Positions 44,723 through 56,699 of a stretch of DNA of 64,000 nucleotides are shown here, in pieces (position 1 is the stretch's first letter; every line of letters begins with the position of its first letter). A program made the translations under genes and the position numbers. Source of the DNA: Phallus indusiatus (lineage: Eukaryota > Basidiomycota > Agaricomycetes > Phallales > Phallaceae); NCBI GenBank assembly GCA_027605045.1, contig JAQFWX010000010.1, positions 252,879-316,878 of the forward strand, written 5' to 3'. Under the pieces are notes generated by a model. That model made no database searches. It was not told the origin of the DNA and saw nothing but the letters and a program-made list of their open reading frames with translations.

Positions 44723-44776
44723 CTACAAGTATTTCTCGATTGACAGTAGTACAGCATTGTCTCTCATTACTCTACA

Positions 44777-45074
44777 ATGAAATTCACCTCCTTCGCCCCT
44801 CTTTCTGCAATCTTGATCGCTTTGGGCTTTGCTTCCCAATTCGTTGTGGCTCAAGATCCTACCCCCTGCTGCAATCCTAACTGTAAGACTTCAAACTTAG
44901 TTCGTCACGCATTCATTTTGCTAGAACCATCTTTAGTGATTGTTTGCCCTACACCTCCCATTGAATTCGGTGTCGGTCCTGCTTGCTGCCCCGCAGACGG
45001 TGAAATCTATTTCTTCGATGCTTTGACTTGAAACTCATGACAATTTTTATCCAGCTGTTCGTTGCTCTTCATAG
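44777..45074 (+). CDS. small cysteine-rich secreted protein
   Basis: Starts MKFTSFAPLSAILIALGFAS and continues through FVVAQ, a signal peptide with cleavage likely after VVA or AQ. The mature part has CC, C, C, CC and, if the GT-AG intron 45000-45054 is removed, a final RC before the stop at 45074. Without splicing the frame ends at 45031 with EIYFFDALT. A further GT-AG pair (about 44884-44925, 42 nt) would create a stop if spliced, so it is probably not used. The Cys pattern is reminiscent of, but shorter than, hydrophobins (which need eight Cys as C-CC-C-C-CC-C). Role: possible secreted effector or surface protein; unknown. Confidence 0.65.
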
Positions 45075-45262
45075 AGATCGATTCAAAAAATCGCATCATC
45101 CTTCGCTATTCTACCAGTACCTTTCCATGCGTTTTCAATATATATAATTTGCCCGAGTATTTCTCTTTATCTTTGAGGCTACGAATATACATGCGCTGGA
45201 ATTAACCAGTCTCAAGAGGCGACATAAGAAAAGCAAGTTAAAGGATAATCAAGATCAATTTT

Positions 45263-46290
45263 TCAGTTTTTCCATGGTCTAAAGTTCACAATCCTTCCAA
45301 AAGTCTTGTTCGTGCCCCATATGCCTGCTCGTAAGCAAGCAAGCTGTATAGCTTGAGAGTGATCGACAAAGAGGTTCACATCGGTTCCATGATTTTGAAT
45401 GTACCATTCAAATACTTTTGGATCGGCCGCCTCGAACATAAGTTTCGTCAAAGGTAATTTTTGGATGATATTGGATAGGACGTCTGTTCGGGACTTGTAA
45501 TGAAAATGTAGATAGATGTCAGTCAAACTGAACTCGCACCTGTTCTCCAAGTAACAACGTTCTCCGTAATGCCTTCACTTTCGATCATGAGCATTTCTGC
45601 CCCAGCGTCCAACAAAACATTCGCAGTATCGATCAAACTCCCCACGTCAGACGTTCCTGCTTCTTCCAAATCTTCAACTGAAGCATCCCCGCCCGCACCC
45701 CACTGAATACCCAACTCGGGCTTAGCCTTCATACCTTCTTTCTGCACGCAACGGACCAACTCTGCCCAATCTGTCACGGGCAAAGACAAAAACCCCGTAG
45801 AAAGTTCGATAACGTCGAAACCCAATTCTTTGCATTGACGGACATAGCGTTGCACGTCACGAGATCTGTCATTGCTGGTCGCCAGGATACGTTCTACAAA
45901 TCCTCCTGTAGAGACGTATACATCATGTTTGTGAGCGATATCTGTCATTTCCTTGACAACTTTGCTTGGCATAAGGGTAAACGCTCCTCCGGCAAATTTC
46001 AAACCGTCAACCCATGCACCAGATATCTTCAATGTATCTTCCAGCACGGCGGGGCCGAACGCTGCATTGTAATAAGGTCCTCGTATTTCCGTGACACAAC
46101 GGCCTGTTTCCAGGCGAGGTTTTGGTGGAAGGGGGTTCGAAGCAATGAAACTGTATCCACCGAGGGATGTAGGAGACACATCTTGACCATTCGCGCGGTG
46201 ATGGTTATAACGAAGGCAAAGGTTAGACAACAACGGCCGTTTCGTCTGTATAAAAGCGCTAGAATATGTCCCAATATTTCTTAAAGACAT
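45263..46290 (-). CDS. ComA / HSA32-like phosphosulfolactate synthase family protein
   Basis: Two exons (46290-45540 and 45483-45263, intron 56 nt) encode 323 residues. Motifs of the family: TEIRGPYYNAAFGPAVLEDT, VDGLKFAGGAFTLMPSKVVK, DVYVSTGGFVERIL, GFDVIELSTGFLSLP, KPELGIQWGAGGD, AEMLMIESEGITENV, and after the intron MFEAADPKVFEWYIQNHG and NLFVDHSQAIQLACLRAGIW. The archaeal and bacterial members make 2-phospho-3-sulfolactate from PEP and sulfite (coenzyme M route). Plant HSA32 is a heat-stress protein. The fungal role is not established. The first in-frame ATG is 46290; the open frame before it has only TTG. The N-terminus (SLRNIGTYSSAFIQTKRPLL) is basic and hydroxylated, compatible with a mitochondrial presequence. 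Confidence 0.85.
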
Positions 46291-46463
46291 TTTAACGAGT
46301 AACAAGGTGTTATTTTCATGTTTTTTCCTCTGACCGTGTATATAACCTTCGAAGTGGTGCCTTGGTTAATCCGTAACTAGAGTGTGACGTCAGAGGACCT
46401 TCTTTTTTGAGGGAAAAAAAAAATACCTCTTATATAATTTTCTTGTTGACGCCTCGCACCGGC

Positions 46464-46549
46464 GGCTGCTTGGCTAAGGGGTACAGCGTCGCACTTGTAC
46501 GTGACAGCGTCTAATGCGAAGACCAGGAGTTCAAATCTCCTAGTAGCCT
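46464..46549 (+). tRNA. tRNA-Thr (UGU) with a 14-nt intron
   Basis: Acceptor GGCTGCT (46464-46470) pairs with AGTAGCC (46542-46548), discriminator T. D arm GCT/AGC. Anticodon stem TCGCA (46489-46493) with TGCGA (46515-46519), loop CT-TGT-A, anticodon TGT at 46496-46498. An intron of 14 nt lies right after position 37 (about 46500-46513), the canonical site. Variable loop AGACC, T arm AGGAG/CTCCT with loop TTCAAAT. A run of T (46554-46558) and a longer one at about 46565 act as the Pol III terminator. Confidence 0.93.
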
Positions 46550-46800
46550 AAGATTTTTGTTTGTTTTTTTTTTTTGAATGCACCGAAGCCAAACTTTTAC
46601 TTAAATTTGGTTTACCTTATGAGCACAACATTACAAGATAGCAAGCTTTGTCCATGCACACTATACAATTCCAGTCATTCGTAATTGCAGATACAAGGAG
46701 CTCATACAAAACTTCGCGAAACTAGGGAGTCTTACAAACTATTTTTGTTACAGGCTTTTCAACGGTTCTTTCTTTTTAACGTTGTAATAAATCAATTGAT

Positions 46801-48486
46801 TCATTTTTGTGTTGATTTGGAGATGGCTTGTATCATCTTCGTACCAAGCTCGGCAGCTTCTGCAAATCGCGGTTCAAAAAATTTGGCGGTCTCTTTGAAT
46901 CTTTGTTCGTATAACTGGAAGCTACCGAAGGAAACACATTGGCTCCATCCACGTGCCGCTAAAGTGAATTCCAAGTCTTGAGCTCGATGAGTAGTGTCGG
47001 AGATGGCTGCATTGATTGCGGCGTCGAGCCTAGAAGTGGAACGGAAAAGATATTCGGCTACGCCAATCCACATACGAAAGACAGGGGTACCGGCTAAGCC
47101 AAGGTGGGTTAATGGATCGATTCCAAGGGTGGCCCAACAATCAACCATGGCCAAGAGTGATAGATGGGAGTTACGCAAAGCATTGGATACATCCGTTTTT
47201 TTCCCAAGACTGAATTGATCTAGGAGATCTTCCGATAAAAGGATGGGTTGCGAATCAGATTTGAAGACCTTCGATCGAGCATCGTAAACACGCTTGCGAA
47301 GACCTTCTTTATCACCGTCCAACATCAGTTTAAAAAGTTCCGTCGTGCTTCTAGCATATTGCTTAATCTGAACTTGAGCAGAGGGGTTGAGGATCGCCAA
47401 GCCTGCGTAAACATGCCATTTGCTAGCATATATCCGAAGGGTGATATTCACTTTGACAACTTCGATGCCAGAAACGTACAACCCTGTACTTTCCCATGGG
47501 TATTGAGCCGAATTTAGCCACGCAGTTCCCATGCTGTGCGATGAAGAAGAAAAGAAGCGACAGGATTACAATTGAACGAAAGGCGAGTAGACAGTGGAGC
47601 AATTGAGTTTGAATGAAATTGCAAATGAATGAAATGAGCGTCGTGGTCAATTATGAATATGAACAATCTACGGACCTGAGAAATGCTGCATGTGTTACGG
47701 CCTGAGTATTTGCTGTGACAAGATCATGCTCTTCGTAGCTCAGGTAGACGAAGCGGGACTGGAAAGGGCGAAGTATGTCTTCTACCAGATGAACGGCCCA
47801 TTCGGGGCCTCGGTGATGAATTATGACCTTGTGGGTTATTATTAATGAGAACTCCGCTTTGGAAGATGTTTTCTCACCAGCGCCTGTCCTACAGTTGAGA
47901 CAGCTGGGGCATGCAAGGAATGGCAAGAGACGATATGAACATCTTCTGGGAGGTTAGCCTCAAATGCTGCGCGTTCAGGCGCCTTGACGGAGGTTTGACC
48001 GGCCACTACAGCCCCTACTTTGGTTGCTTTGACCGACGAACTCAGTCAGAGCATTGTGTCATGTAAAACAGATACATACAAGGACCATATTCCGCCACGA
48101 CACGACCTATAAACTCCGCCTCCACTGAGTAGATAATAAAATCCGATGAACGACTGACATGATGCCCATCCTTTAATATATTGACAGCGGGGTAATCTAT
48201 TCAAAGAATTTAGCATTTTTTTTGTCCGAAAAGAGTAACAACACTACCTTTCATTTCAGTCTTTAGCTGCTCGAACTTGCTTGGCAGGTCGCACGCGTTA
48301 ATTCTATAGCATCATGACCGATACGTTTTTTATTCGTGTGTATAAATGCAGAACGCACCTCTTCCATCCCGCTTCCGATAGCCGTTTAGCGTACATTTTC
48401 CCCATTTCTCCCATTCCAATCAAGCCGATAGTTGGCTGTTCCTCTATGGGAACGGCGGGAGATAGACCACGTGGAAAACGCGACAT
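46801..48486 (-). CDS. TYR1: prephenate dehydrogenase (NADP+)
   Basis: Oxidative decarboxylation of prephenate to 4-hydroxyphenylpyruvate in tyrosine biosynthesis. At least six exons on the minus strand. The N-terminal Rossmann motif is TIGLIGMGEMGKMYAKRL, followed by DGHHVSRSSDFIIYSVEAEF, GAVVAGQTSVKAPERAAFEA, LPEDVHIVSCHSLHAPAV, EWAVHLVEDILRPFQSRF, LSYEEHDLVTANTQAVTHAA and the C-terminal exon from MGTAWLNSAQYPWES (47532) to 46801, which contains GLAILNPSAQVQIKQYARS. This order and wording is that of the fungal Tyr1 family. ATG at 48486. One intron near 48027-48062 ends in GAG|T and is the least certain junction. It shares a short promoter with the methyltransferase gene on the other strand. 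Confidence 0.9.
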
Positions 48487-48633
48487 TTATCTTGAAAATG
48501 GTATACTGCTAATTGCGATGAGTATTTTAACGAAACGGGGATGTGAACCTGATACTGATAGCGTACCTGGTGAGCGCAAGGGGAGCAATGATTCGAAACT
48601 CCGCTTTAATAGTCGGCTTCTTAGCTCTCGCCC
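48487..48633. promoter_or_regulatory. bidirectional promoter, TYR1 / methyltransferase
   Basis: Only 147 bp separate the two start codons of the divergent genes, so the 5' untranslated regions and promoter must overlap. No TATA box is evident. Confidence 0.6.
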
Positions 48634-49561
48634 ATGATGCCAGAGCGCGAAAGAGACATTGCTCACGAAAGAACAATCATCAGAAATCTGATTCATGATT
48701 TTCAAGCTGATGGTTGGGAAAGAGCCTGGTATGTACTCTGCATTGAATTTATTTTGGCTTAAAACCGAAAATTCATCTTCGAAACTTTTAGGAAAGATAG
48801 TGTAGTACCTTGGGATGTTATCGGTGCAAGCCAGCCACCTTTGCGATCTTTACTTACAGGAGACGAGGAGCCTTGGCCCAGGAAAGGGCGAGCGTTCGTA
48901 GCTGGCTGTGGCAGGGTGAAAAACCAAAATAAAAACATAAAATACCGCTTTTTTAAGATCTGATACGCGTTTATCTATAAGGGCTATGACCCTATTCTTA
49001 TAGCGATATCTCTTGGATTAGATACTGTCGCCATAGATATCTCTCCCACCGCCATAAAAGCCGCAAATGAGTACGTCACGCATCTTTGTGATTCTATCAC
49101 TACTCTACATCATGGATATCTTTCGTCCAAGTTAGGCTTTTGAGCAAGACGCCCGATCTACCTGCCGGGAAGGTCACGTTTTTAGAAAGGGATTTCTTCC
49201 TGTTCGCAGTATCAGAAGATGAACGTTTTGATTTAATTTATGACTACACGTACGTTGGACCACTCCTTGTTGTGATATAACTTCACTGTCGTTTCTCAAT
49301 AGCTTTTTCGTCGCTATTCCACCGTCAATGCGTTCAGAATGGGGTCGTCAAATGAATGCGCTAATTAAGCCAGGGGGGTATCTCATCGCTCTGATTTACC
49401 CACTTACAGCTACCGAAAATGGCCCTCCTTTCTACGCTCGCTCGGAGCATTATAGGGAAGTTTTGGGAGAAGGGTGGGAAATTGTTATTTCCAGAACGCC
49501 TCAAGACAGTATACCTGACCATTTCGAAAATGAGCATTTGCTGGTATTTAGGAAACTATAA
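48634..49561 (+). CDS. SAM-dependent thiol/thiocyanate-type methyltransferase
   Basis: Exons spliced at several GT-AG introns. The protein opens MMPERERDIAHERTIIRNLI with FQADGWERAW and KDSVVPWDVIGASQPPLRSL. SAM-binding motif I is AFVAGCGRGYDPILIAISLG, followed by AIDISPTAIKAANE, VTFLERDFF, RFDLIYDYTFFVAIPPSMR and LIKPGGYLIALIYPL. W-D-x-G-x-x-Q-P-P plus G-C-G-R-G-Y-D is the signature of the TPMT / HOL (harmless-to-ozone-layer) family, which methylates thiols, thiocyanate, bisulfide or halide ions in the cytosol. The substrate cannot be told. Ends at TAA 49559-49561. Divergent from TYR1. Confidence 0.85.
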
Positions 49562-49884
49562 CGAGTGTAATTACGTGGTCCCTTTTCAATCTATTGTGCG
49601 TTAAAGCTATGGGGTATATCACTATTCTGGGTGAAATAATGAATATGCTGGATAGAGTTCCGAATTGCAACTAATAATGTTAACATTGATAGGCCTCATT
49701 GACAGGCTTGCGGTACAGTGTTCATTTTCTTCAAAGTGAGAATGCGAAAAAATTATGAAAGGCTTAAATAAACTGAGGTTCTTTACTGAGCCTAGCAATT
49801 GAAATGATAGTTTGTGTCTGTATGAGACTAGCTTGGCAATCATCTCTCAAAGTCAGGGCGGACTAGTGAGAAAGTGAGCTTGAT

Positions 49885-51376
49885 TTACACAACGTGAGAA
49901 AAGTAATCCTGAGATTGGCTTTCAAATGACGAATCTGGTCCAAAATACGTCGAAGTGCCGAATTTCTCGAAACCAAGCCTCTTTCTCGAATTCGAATTTG
50001 TGTTCTCAAAGACGACAGTAGGTGTAGTATTTGGTACTCCTCCATCGGGAGCTGAACGCAAATTTAGCACCAATCTTGAGCTCTGAAATAAAATTTGATT
50101 GTTAGTTCTAAACATCGTGGTGAATGGGGTGGACCGAGTGGAAAAGCTCACCGAAAAAGAGACGACGGCGAAACACCAGCTGACATATACCGCTCTCAGT
50201 ATAAAAAATGAGATAGATTGAGACTCTTACAGGACGGCAATGTTGCTGATTGACGCGTTTCTTGATCTATACCCGATAACTGCAAAAAGCCAAGCGGCTT
50301 AAGAAAAAATACAAGTAAAAGCCGCTATTAGTCGCAAAAAAAAAAATACTCGCAACAACAAGATAACCCACAAAAGTTGATGGCATAGGCCCAAATACCG
50401 TCCCTCATAAATACGATCACTAGGTGAGGCATGTTGATTTCTTTGCGATTATTAACGTGTCTGACAATGAACTTTGCGGAAATTAAACCGAATAAAACGC
50501 TCTGGAATATGAGTACTGGGATCCTGCAGGATAGTTCTAGAAAAGTGTAAACGATTGTGAAAAAGACAGTCACTGACCATGCCGCGGAGAGTAAAACAGG
50601 CTCTTTCGAGATGATACAGGAGCCTATTTGAAGATGTGGTGGCAGTGTATTCGTGAATGCTACGACTTGGGGAATTCCGATACATATTATGACAAGATAC
50701 GAAATGACTTCACAGACGAATACGCCAAGGAGTGTCATCCGCAGCCAAAAGTTGTCTGCATAAAACGCGAACACTGTAGCAACGTCACAAAATGTTCAAA
50801 AGAATGATTCTGGCGAGCGCAACGATCGATCCGACATACCTCTGACCACAAACAGAGTCTCGCTGCACAGTGATACGACAAACCAAGAGAGGGCCCTTGA
50901 CCATATCCATCCCTTGCAGCCACCGGCATCTGGGCGTATTAGATCTGCTTCGAAAATTATCCCTACGCTGATTAATGTGAGAGACGTGATGGTTAACACA
51001 ACAGGGAAAAAAAATTTTACATCAAGTTTCCTAATGATACGTAGCGTATGACGATATAGAGTACGTTCACTAGCGAGATCTTGTATCTTAACAGGGGAAT
51101 CAGTGGGTTAAACTGAATACTGAATACGAAGGAGCTGCATTTTCGTACTTCCATACATATTGTATCTTGGAGGAACTATGAGGATTCACCTAATAAAATA
51201 AGAAATGAACGACCAACCTCATCCGCTAACGTTATCCACCAATCCCAAATAAGTATGGCTGCAACAGCCACTAAGACGCAGACATGAGAGAACGCCTCTG
51301 CCAATGATAACGAATGAGCTCTTACTTGTGTTGTAAATAATGGGCTGAGCCTCGAGAATTGACGTTGTGATCTCAT
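49885..51376 (-). CDS. DUF6533-type multi-pass membrane protein
   Basis: From ATG 51376 the first exon ends in a helix with VAVAAILIWDWWITLADE, the D-x-x-x-T-L-x-D-E hallmark of DUF6533, common in Agaricomycetes. Further exons give transmembrane stretches VVLTITSLTLISVGIIF, SLCSETLFVVRG, MTLLGVFVCEVISYLVIICI and SVTVFFTIVYTFLELS, then HVNNRKEINMPHLVIVFMRD and, in the last exon (to 49885), SSRLVLNLRSAPDGGVPNT. Exon borders between 51200 and 51050 and between 50330 and 50100 are uncertain. Function of the family is unknown. Downstream 49562-49884 carries no gene. Confidence 0.7.
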
Positions 51377-52269
51377 CCAAAGTAAAATCCATTTCTCCGA
51401 AAAAAAAGTGGAATAAAAGGAGGATAAATAAAGGGATGGGAAGGCGTTCGAGATTAGCAGGGAAATAGAATAGGATTTATAACTTATACGGGTTGGAGAT
51501 TTTGAGTCTCCAATAGACTAGACGGGGTAGCTGGTGAGATGAGGGGGATGATTAGTTGAGATCAAAGAGATGTTTTGTATCAAACGACAGCCTAAGCGCT
51601 GTTTTGAAGAATCTGATGGCTGATTGCGGTGCACCGCGGCAGATAGGACTGGAGTTATGGGTATTGTATTAAATAAGGCCCAATCAAACCATATAGAAAG
51701 ACTTTATAAATAGGAGATGCGATGTTATTCGAAGATTGCGTATTGCATGGGTTGAGGGGCGAATGCCAATCCGTATTCAGATAGAAGGTTTACATTGCGT
51801 TTTTCCTAGACCGCTTTCGAAAGCCTGTAGTTAACCACAGTTAGTGTTTACAATGTCAAACAGTCTCGATTCGTGGAAGCGATTTTTTATACAACACCCA
51901 ATGAGGCCTGCTTAATATCAAATATTGATGACAGAAATATTGGTTCCGGAACATACATACAATGTACCTAAAATACGGATTTTAAAAATAAGTCAATTTC
52001 AAAATACTATAGAACAAAATAAACATTACATAAACCTGTCATAAACTTATAACCAACAGATAGCATTGACAATGTTTGTCTTCGAATGACTGAAATGCTT
52101 GCATCGCGTGATAAATGTTCGTAAAAGAGAAGTATTCACCAGCGCGTGTCAACATGTCACTTTCAAGAACTAGGATCAAGTTAGACAAGTTTCGGAGCGC
52201 TCAAAGAGACGAGACTGGAGATGGCAGTACCAGTGATAGAGTGTAAGGTTCCTCAGTCAAAAATTTCCG
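51377..52269. other. intergenic, no gene seen
   Basis: AT-rich, no frame with protein character. Upstream promoter region of the DUF6533 gene lies at its left end. Confidence 0.55.
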
Positions 52270-52960
52270 GCCTTTTCGCTGCTAAGCCTGGTACATATAT
52301 ATTCCGGTCTCGTTCGACCACCAGCTTTTTCTGCGGCTTGTACATAGCCGAAGCGGAATCATAAAATCCTTTACGGCGCCCCGAAAGTTTAATCTGCTTT
52401 CAGCTTGCACTGATTGCAACGCCAGAAGGGCACCTAGAGTGTGAACAGCGCAGGGACTTTCGAAGGCTACAAAAATGGTCGTATCACTCACCTCAAAGCG
52501 CTCGCAGTGGGCACGATCTACATCAGACTGATCTTGGTTTGTTTTCTGATATTTATACCTCATCAATAGAACAATAGGAGAAGCTGACTTTACCGCCTTC
52601 GTCTTGTTCGAACTTCAGACCTGTAAGTTAGAAGGTTTTGCAATACCTTTTTTGGTCAATTGCTACTTGTTTCAGGTTATCATGCCACAGACTCAGAGAC
52701 AGTGCTGTGCAACGCATACCTTGCCCAGAGTGATAAATGGCAGAGGTCTAAGGTACGTGATGGGGATACCACCAATGGCAAGATTAGCTCCGTATCAAGA
52801 TTACTAGTATGAGGATCGAAGGATTGACATACTTGGATATACATACGTGTATCATCAACCTTAACAGGTCCAGAGAGTGGGGTCCGGTAGGGGTTCAATT
52901 GCTCATGTGAGAATATAATGTGATACAATATGAACGGCAAGGAGAGACGAATATCCGTTG
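52270..52960 (-). CDS. possible small multi-exon gene, unknown
   Basis: Minus-strand pieces that could be exons: HEQLNPYRTPLSGPVKVDDT (about 52925-52850), NLDTELILPLVVSPSRTLDL with CHLSLWAR (about 52810-52725), GLKFEQDEGGKVSFSYCSID (about 52625-52565) and AVHTLGALLALQSVQAESRL with NFRGAVKDFMIPLRL (about 52450-52345), ending at 52282. Several GT-AG pairs lie between them, but the phases were not resolved. No family recognised. Confidence 0.35.
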
Positions 52961-53380
52961 AGCAGATAACAGTTTAATTGTAACCGAGGGATGGATGACT
53001 TCTTTCATATTACATCTGATCTGACGACGGTGGGTCAGTCAAATAAACCAAAGACAGATGAAACTATTGGCACCTCTACGATGGATCGACCGATAGTATC
53101 GGTGGAACATACATATGTACGTCTACATGTTATATATATCGTCAGGGGGAGGAAAGAGAGAGGAACGCTATCAAATAAAAAAATCCTCCACGCACAGGAG
53201 ATCAACTGTGATCAATATCAGTTTTCGCTGGCCAATTGGAGAGGACGCGCCAAGATAACGTTTAAAGGGATTTTCAAAGTCCGACAATTTACGCCCGTGG
53301 AGTCCGTGGACATTGATCCAAATGAACATGTGCCAAAGCAACTACAAGCCTTCTTCGCTTCTCCTGTCCTTTCAAGACCA

Positions 53381-56300
53381 ATGTCAGTGTCCAACACATT
53401 CTCCCAGCAACACCTGCTCCCTAGGCTACCAATTCCTCCCTTGGAAGACACATGCGCGAGATACTTGCGTGCACTGCAAGGGTTGCAGAGCATAGAGGAG
53501 CACGATGCAACGAAGAAAGCCGTCGAAGACTTTCTGCAGAGGGATGGTCCTAGGGCACAGCAGCTGCTGAAAGAGTATGCCAAGGATAAAGATAGGTCAG
53601 TGTTATCGTTCATTCGTTTTCTCACTGCTTTTTGATGTCACCAAATGCATCATCATCAGCTATATCGAGGAATTCTGGCAAGTGCTCGCATACTGTTTTT
53701 TTTAGGAATCCATTTGCAATTAGTAATCCCGTTTACCAGGTATGAGTCTTACCTATCTCATTCAGACCCTGTCGTTCTGGCCTTGAACCCGTTCTTCGTT
53801 CTTGAGTATGCAACACGTTCTCTTCTTCTCGAAGCCCCGTCCCATCGGACTAATCCTGGCTTTTTTTAGAGACGATCCAACTCCTTCTCGAGGCTCTCAG
53901 ATTCCTCGTGCTTCTTCTCTCATATTCTCGTCCCTGGGTTTCATCCACGATCTTCGGACGGGAGAACTCAAACCAGATACCGTTCGCGGCATCCCGCTTG
54001 ATATGTCTCAATACGAGCGATTATTCGGGACGGCTCGCGTTCCCACGGATGTATGTAACTTTTTCCATAATGCTCTCCCCTCCTTTCATAAATCTAATTT
54101 GTTATCCATTTATATAATGCAGCGCGGTTGCCGAATGGACATAGACGAGAAGTCCCGCCACATTGTCGTCATTTGCCGTGGGCAATTCTGTGAGATTGAT
54201 TCGCTTTCATTGGTATACACATATTTACTTGAAAACCTGACGGTGCTTCTCAGACTATTTCGACGTATTGGATTCCGAAAATCGCCCCATTCTTACCGAG
54301 AGAGACATTACTCGAAACCTACAAGCCATTGTGGCAGATGCAGACAATGTACCAGCTCACCAGGTGGCGAGTCAGGCCTTAGGCGTCCTCACTACTGAGA
54401 ACCGTAAAACTTGGTCCAAGCACCGTGATCTTATCCAATCCAACAGGAACAACGCGGACTGTCTCAGTATAGTAGAGTAAGTATTCGCCTGCTCTACCAT
54501 CCATCATCCTGATCCTCATAATCTTAGCCACGCACTGTTCGTCGTTTGTTTGGATGATACGTCTCCTGAAAACGAGAACGAACTATGTTCCAATTTCCTA
54601 TGTGGAACCTATCGTTTATCTGGGGGTGAGATAATTCATTTTCTTGGGTTAACTCGAGCTGAAACAGATGGTCTGTGCTATCAGGTGTTCAAGTTGGAAC
54701 ATGCACGAATAGATGGTACTTTTTTTTCTCTTTATGCCTGTTGTCCTAAACTCAGACCTTTCGTGTACAATATATAGGTACGATAAAGTACGTCAAATCA
54801 AAATTCCCTTTTATTTAACCTTCAATACATAATCGAATCGTAGCTACAAATAATCGTCTGCGCGAACGGTCGGGCGGGAATTAATTTTGAACATACCGGC
54901 GTTGACGGACACACTGTCCTCCGGTTCGCAGCTGGTGATGACAAGACACATTTATTTTGTTTTCGAACGCTGAATGTCACGGTTTTTTTTTGTCTCCAGA
55001 TATATTTACCGAAGGTCTTATGCTACTAGCAAGATCCATAAACTCGTCAGCGCCAAGCTTCTTCCGCGCTGAGCTCTCACCATATGCCAAGTCTCACAAG
55101 GGAAACATTAACGGTGGTAAGCGATCATATATATAAAAAAAATATCGACTTGGACGTCTCACTTGAGATTGGATTGGATCAGTTGATACAGTTCCCAAAA
55201 AGTTGGAGTGGACTCTCACACCCGAATTAAGAATTGGAGTTCGATATGCAGAAACAAGAATCTCGGACTTGATTTGCCAGAACGACTGTCAAGCTCTTGA
55301 ATTCAAAGGTTATGGAAAGGTAAGGTGTCGTTTATTTTAGAGTTTTTTGACTTTTTTTACAACCGAATTTTACTTCCGTTCTATTCAGAATTTTATCATT
55401 CGCCATGGGTTCAGTCCAGATGCCTTTGTTCAAATGGCGTTTCAAGCTGCTTATTTTGGGCTCTATGGTTGGTCAAATGATACAAATATAATGTATTTGT
55501 TAATTTTTTTTGTTTAAAGGTCGTATCGAGTGTACATACGAATCTGCTATGACGAAGGCCTTTATACACGGTCGCACTGAAGCAATCCGAACAGTCCAAC
55601 CCCATACTGTTGAATTTACGAAAGTAAATATACACAGTTCCTTTTTTTCCCTCTTTAATGATCTAATATCTTTCTTCTAGACTTACTTTTCTGACCAAAC
55701 CACTCCTCAACAGAAGATAGACGCGTTACGTCGTGCATGTGAAGGTCATGTTAAACTTACCAAAGAATGCAGCAGAGGTCTCGGGCAAGACAGGCATCTA
55801 TATGCCATCTACTGTTTGCTTCAGCGAGAGATCAAATCACCTTCTCAAAGTCCGAGTCCGGATGGTTCAACTTCACTCCGTCGGACAACCCTCCCTGCTA
55901 TTTTCACGGACCCTGGTTGGGGTGTCCTCAACACTTCGATCTTATCCACCTCCAACTGCGGTAATCCCGCTTTAAGATTGTTCGGATTTGGACCTGTTGC
56001 TCAAGATGGATTTGGATTTGGCTATATTATCAGGGATGATGGTCTTTCTGTGTAAGCACTGAACACTTTTCTCTCCGATGAAACATTTTTTTTCTTTTAG
56101 TATTTACGGTTTCATTATAGTTGCGCGTCGTCGAAACACCTTCAAACTCGTCGCTTGTTGGACACACTGCAAGGATACCTTCACGACGTGCAAAGACTTT
56201 TAATACAGATTTATAAACAGGCGAATGAGAGACCCGCACCCTTTATCGACCATTCGGGAACACTAAGGTATGCTTGTGATCACCCGCCTTGGTCTATTCC

Positions 56301-56699
56301 TGGCTAAATAAAATATGACAGAGACTCGAGGACTGGGCGTCGTATAACGCAAGCTGCCGATAGTGAAGAGAACAAGGTGGAGGATCACGGTGCCGAAGAC
56401 GACAAATTATTGAGTAAGATATCTTCGTTTCCGTCTATTCATCATGGTAAACGTATTTACGACCCGCCTTACAGTTTCGGGATACTCTTTCTTTGACAGT
56501 GTAAGTGTTCATTCCTTTATAGGTACATTTTATGTAACGTTCAACAGGGTGATATCGACTTCGTTACTCGCCGACTTGAACGTCGTAGGCCCAGTATAGG
56601 TTTGTCTCTTATTCATTCGAGAATTCATGAAAAGTCCGCCTGACACGTTGATATTTTACATAAATAATAGGCAAAAAACTTCAAATTGCAGAATATTGA
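53381..56699 (+). CDS. carnitine O-acetyltransferase
   Basis: Transfers acetyl groups between CoA and carnitine. About a dozen exons. Landmarks in order: LLPRLPIPPLEDTCARYLRA (family start signature P-x-P-x-L-x-x-T), SYIEEFW / YESYLSHSDPVVLALNPFFV, LGFIHDLRTGELKPDTVRG, MSQYERLFGTARVPTD, VVICRGQFYYFDVLD, NRKTWSKHRDLIQSNRNNAD, the catalytic NFEHTGVDGHTVLRFAADIF (His of HxxxDG near 54890), KKLEWTLTPELRIG, PDAFVQMAFQAAYFGLYGR, TYESAMTKAFIHGRTEAIR and GFGPVAQDGFGFGYIIRDDG; the C-terminus KKLQIAEY stops at 56697-56699. No mitochondrial presequence or peroxisomal tripeptide is visible, so a cytosolic (Yat-like) form is likely. The start at 53381 was chosen because the homology begins there; the frame is open upstream to 52991. 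One intron (53678-53739) has a GC-AG border. Confidence 0.9.

Noticed and set aside
44777..45074. Calling the secreted protein a hydrophobin
   Set aside because: It has fewer than the eight cysteines of the C-CC-C-C-CC-C pattern and unusual spacing.
52991..53380. N-terminal extension of the carnitine acetyltransferase
   Set aside because: The frame is open, but the family homology starts at 53381 with a good ATG and the upstream residues show no targeting or domain character.
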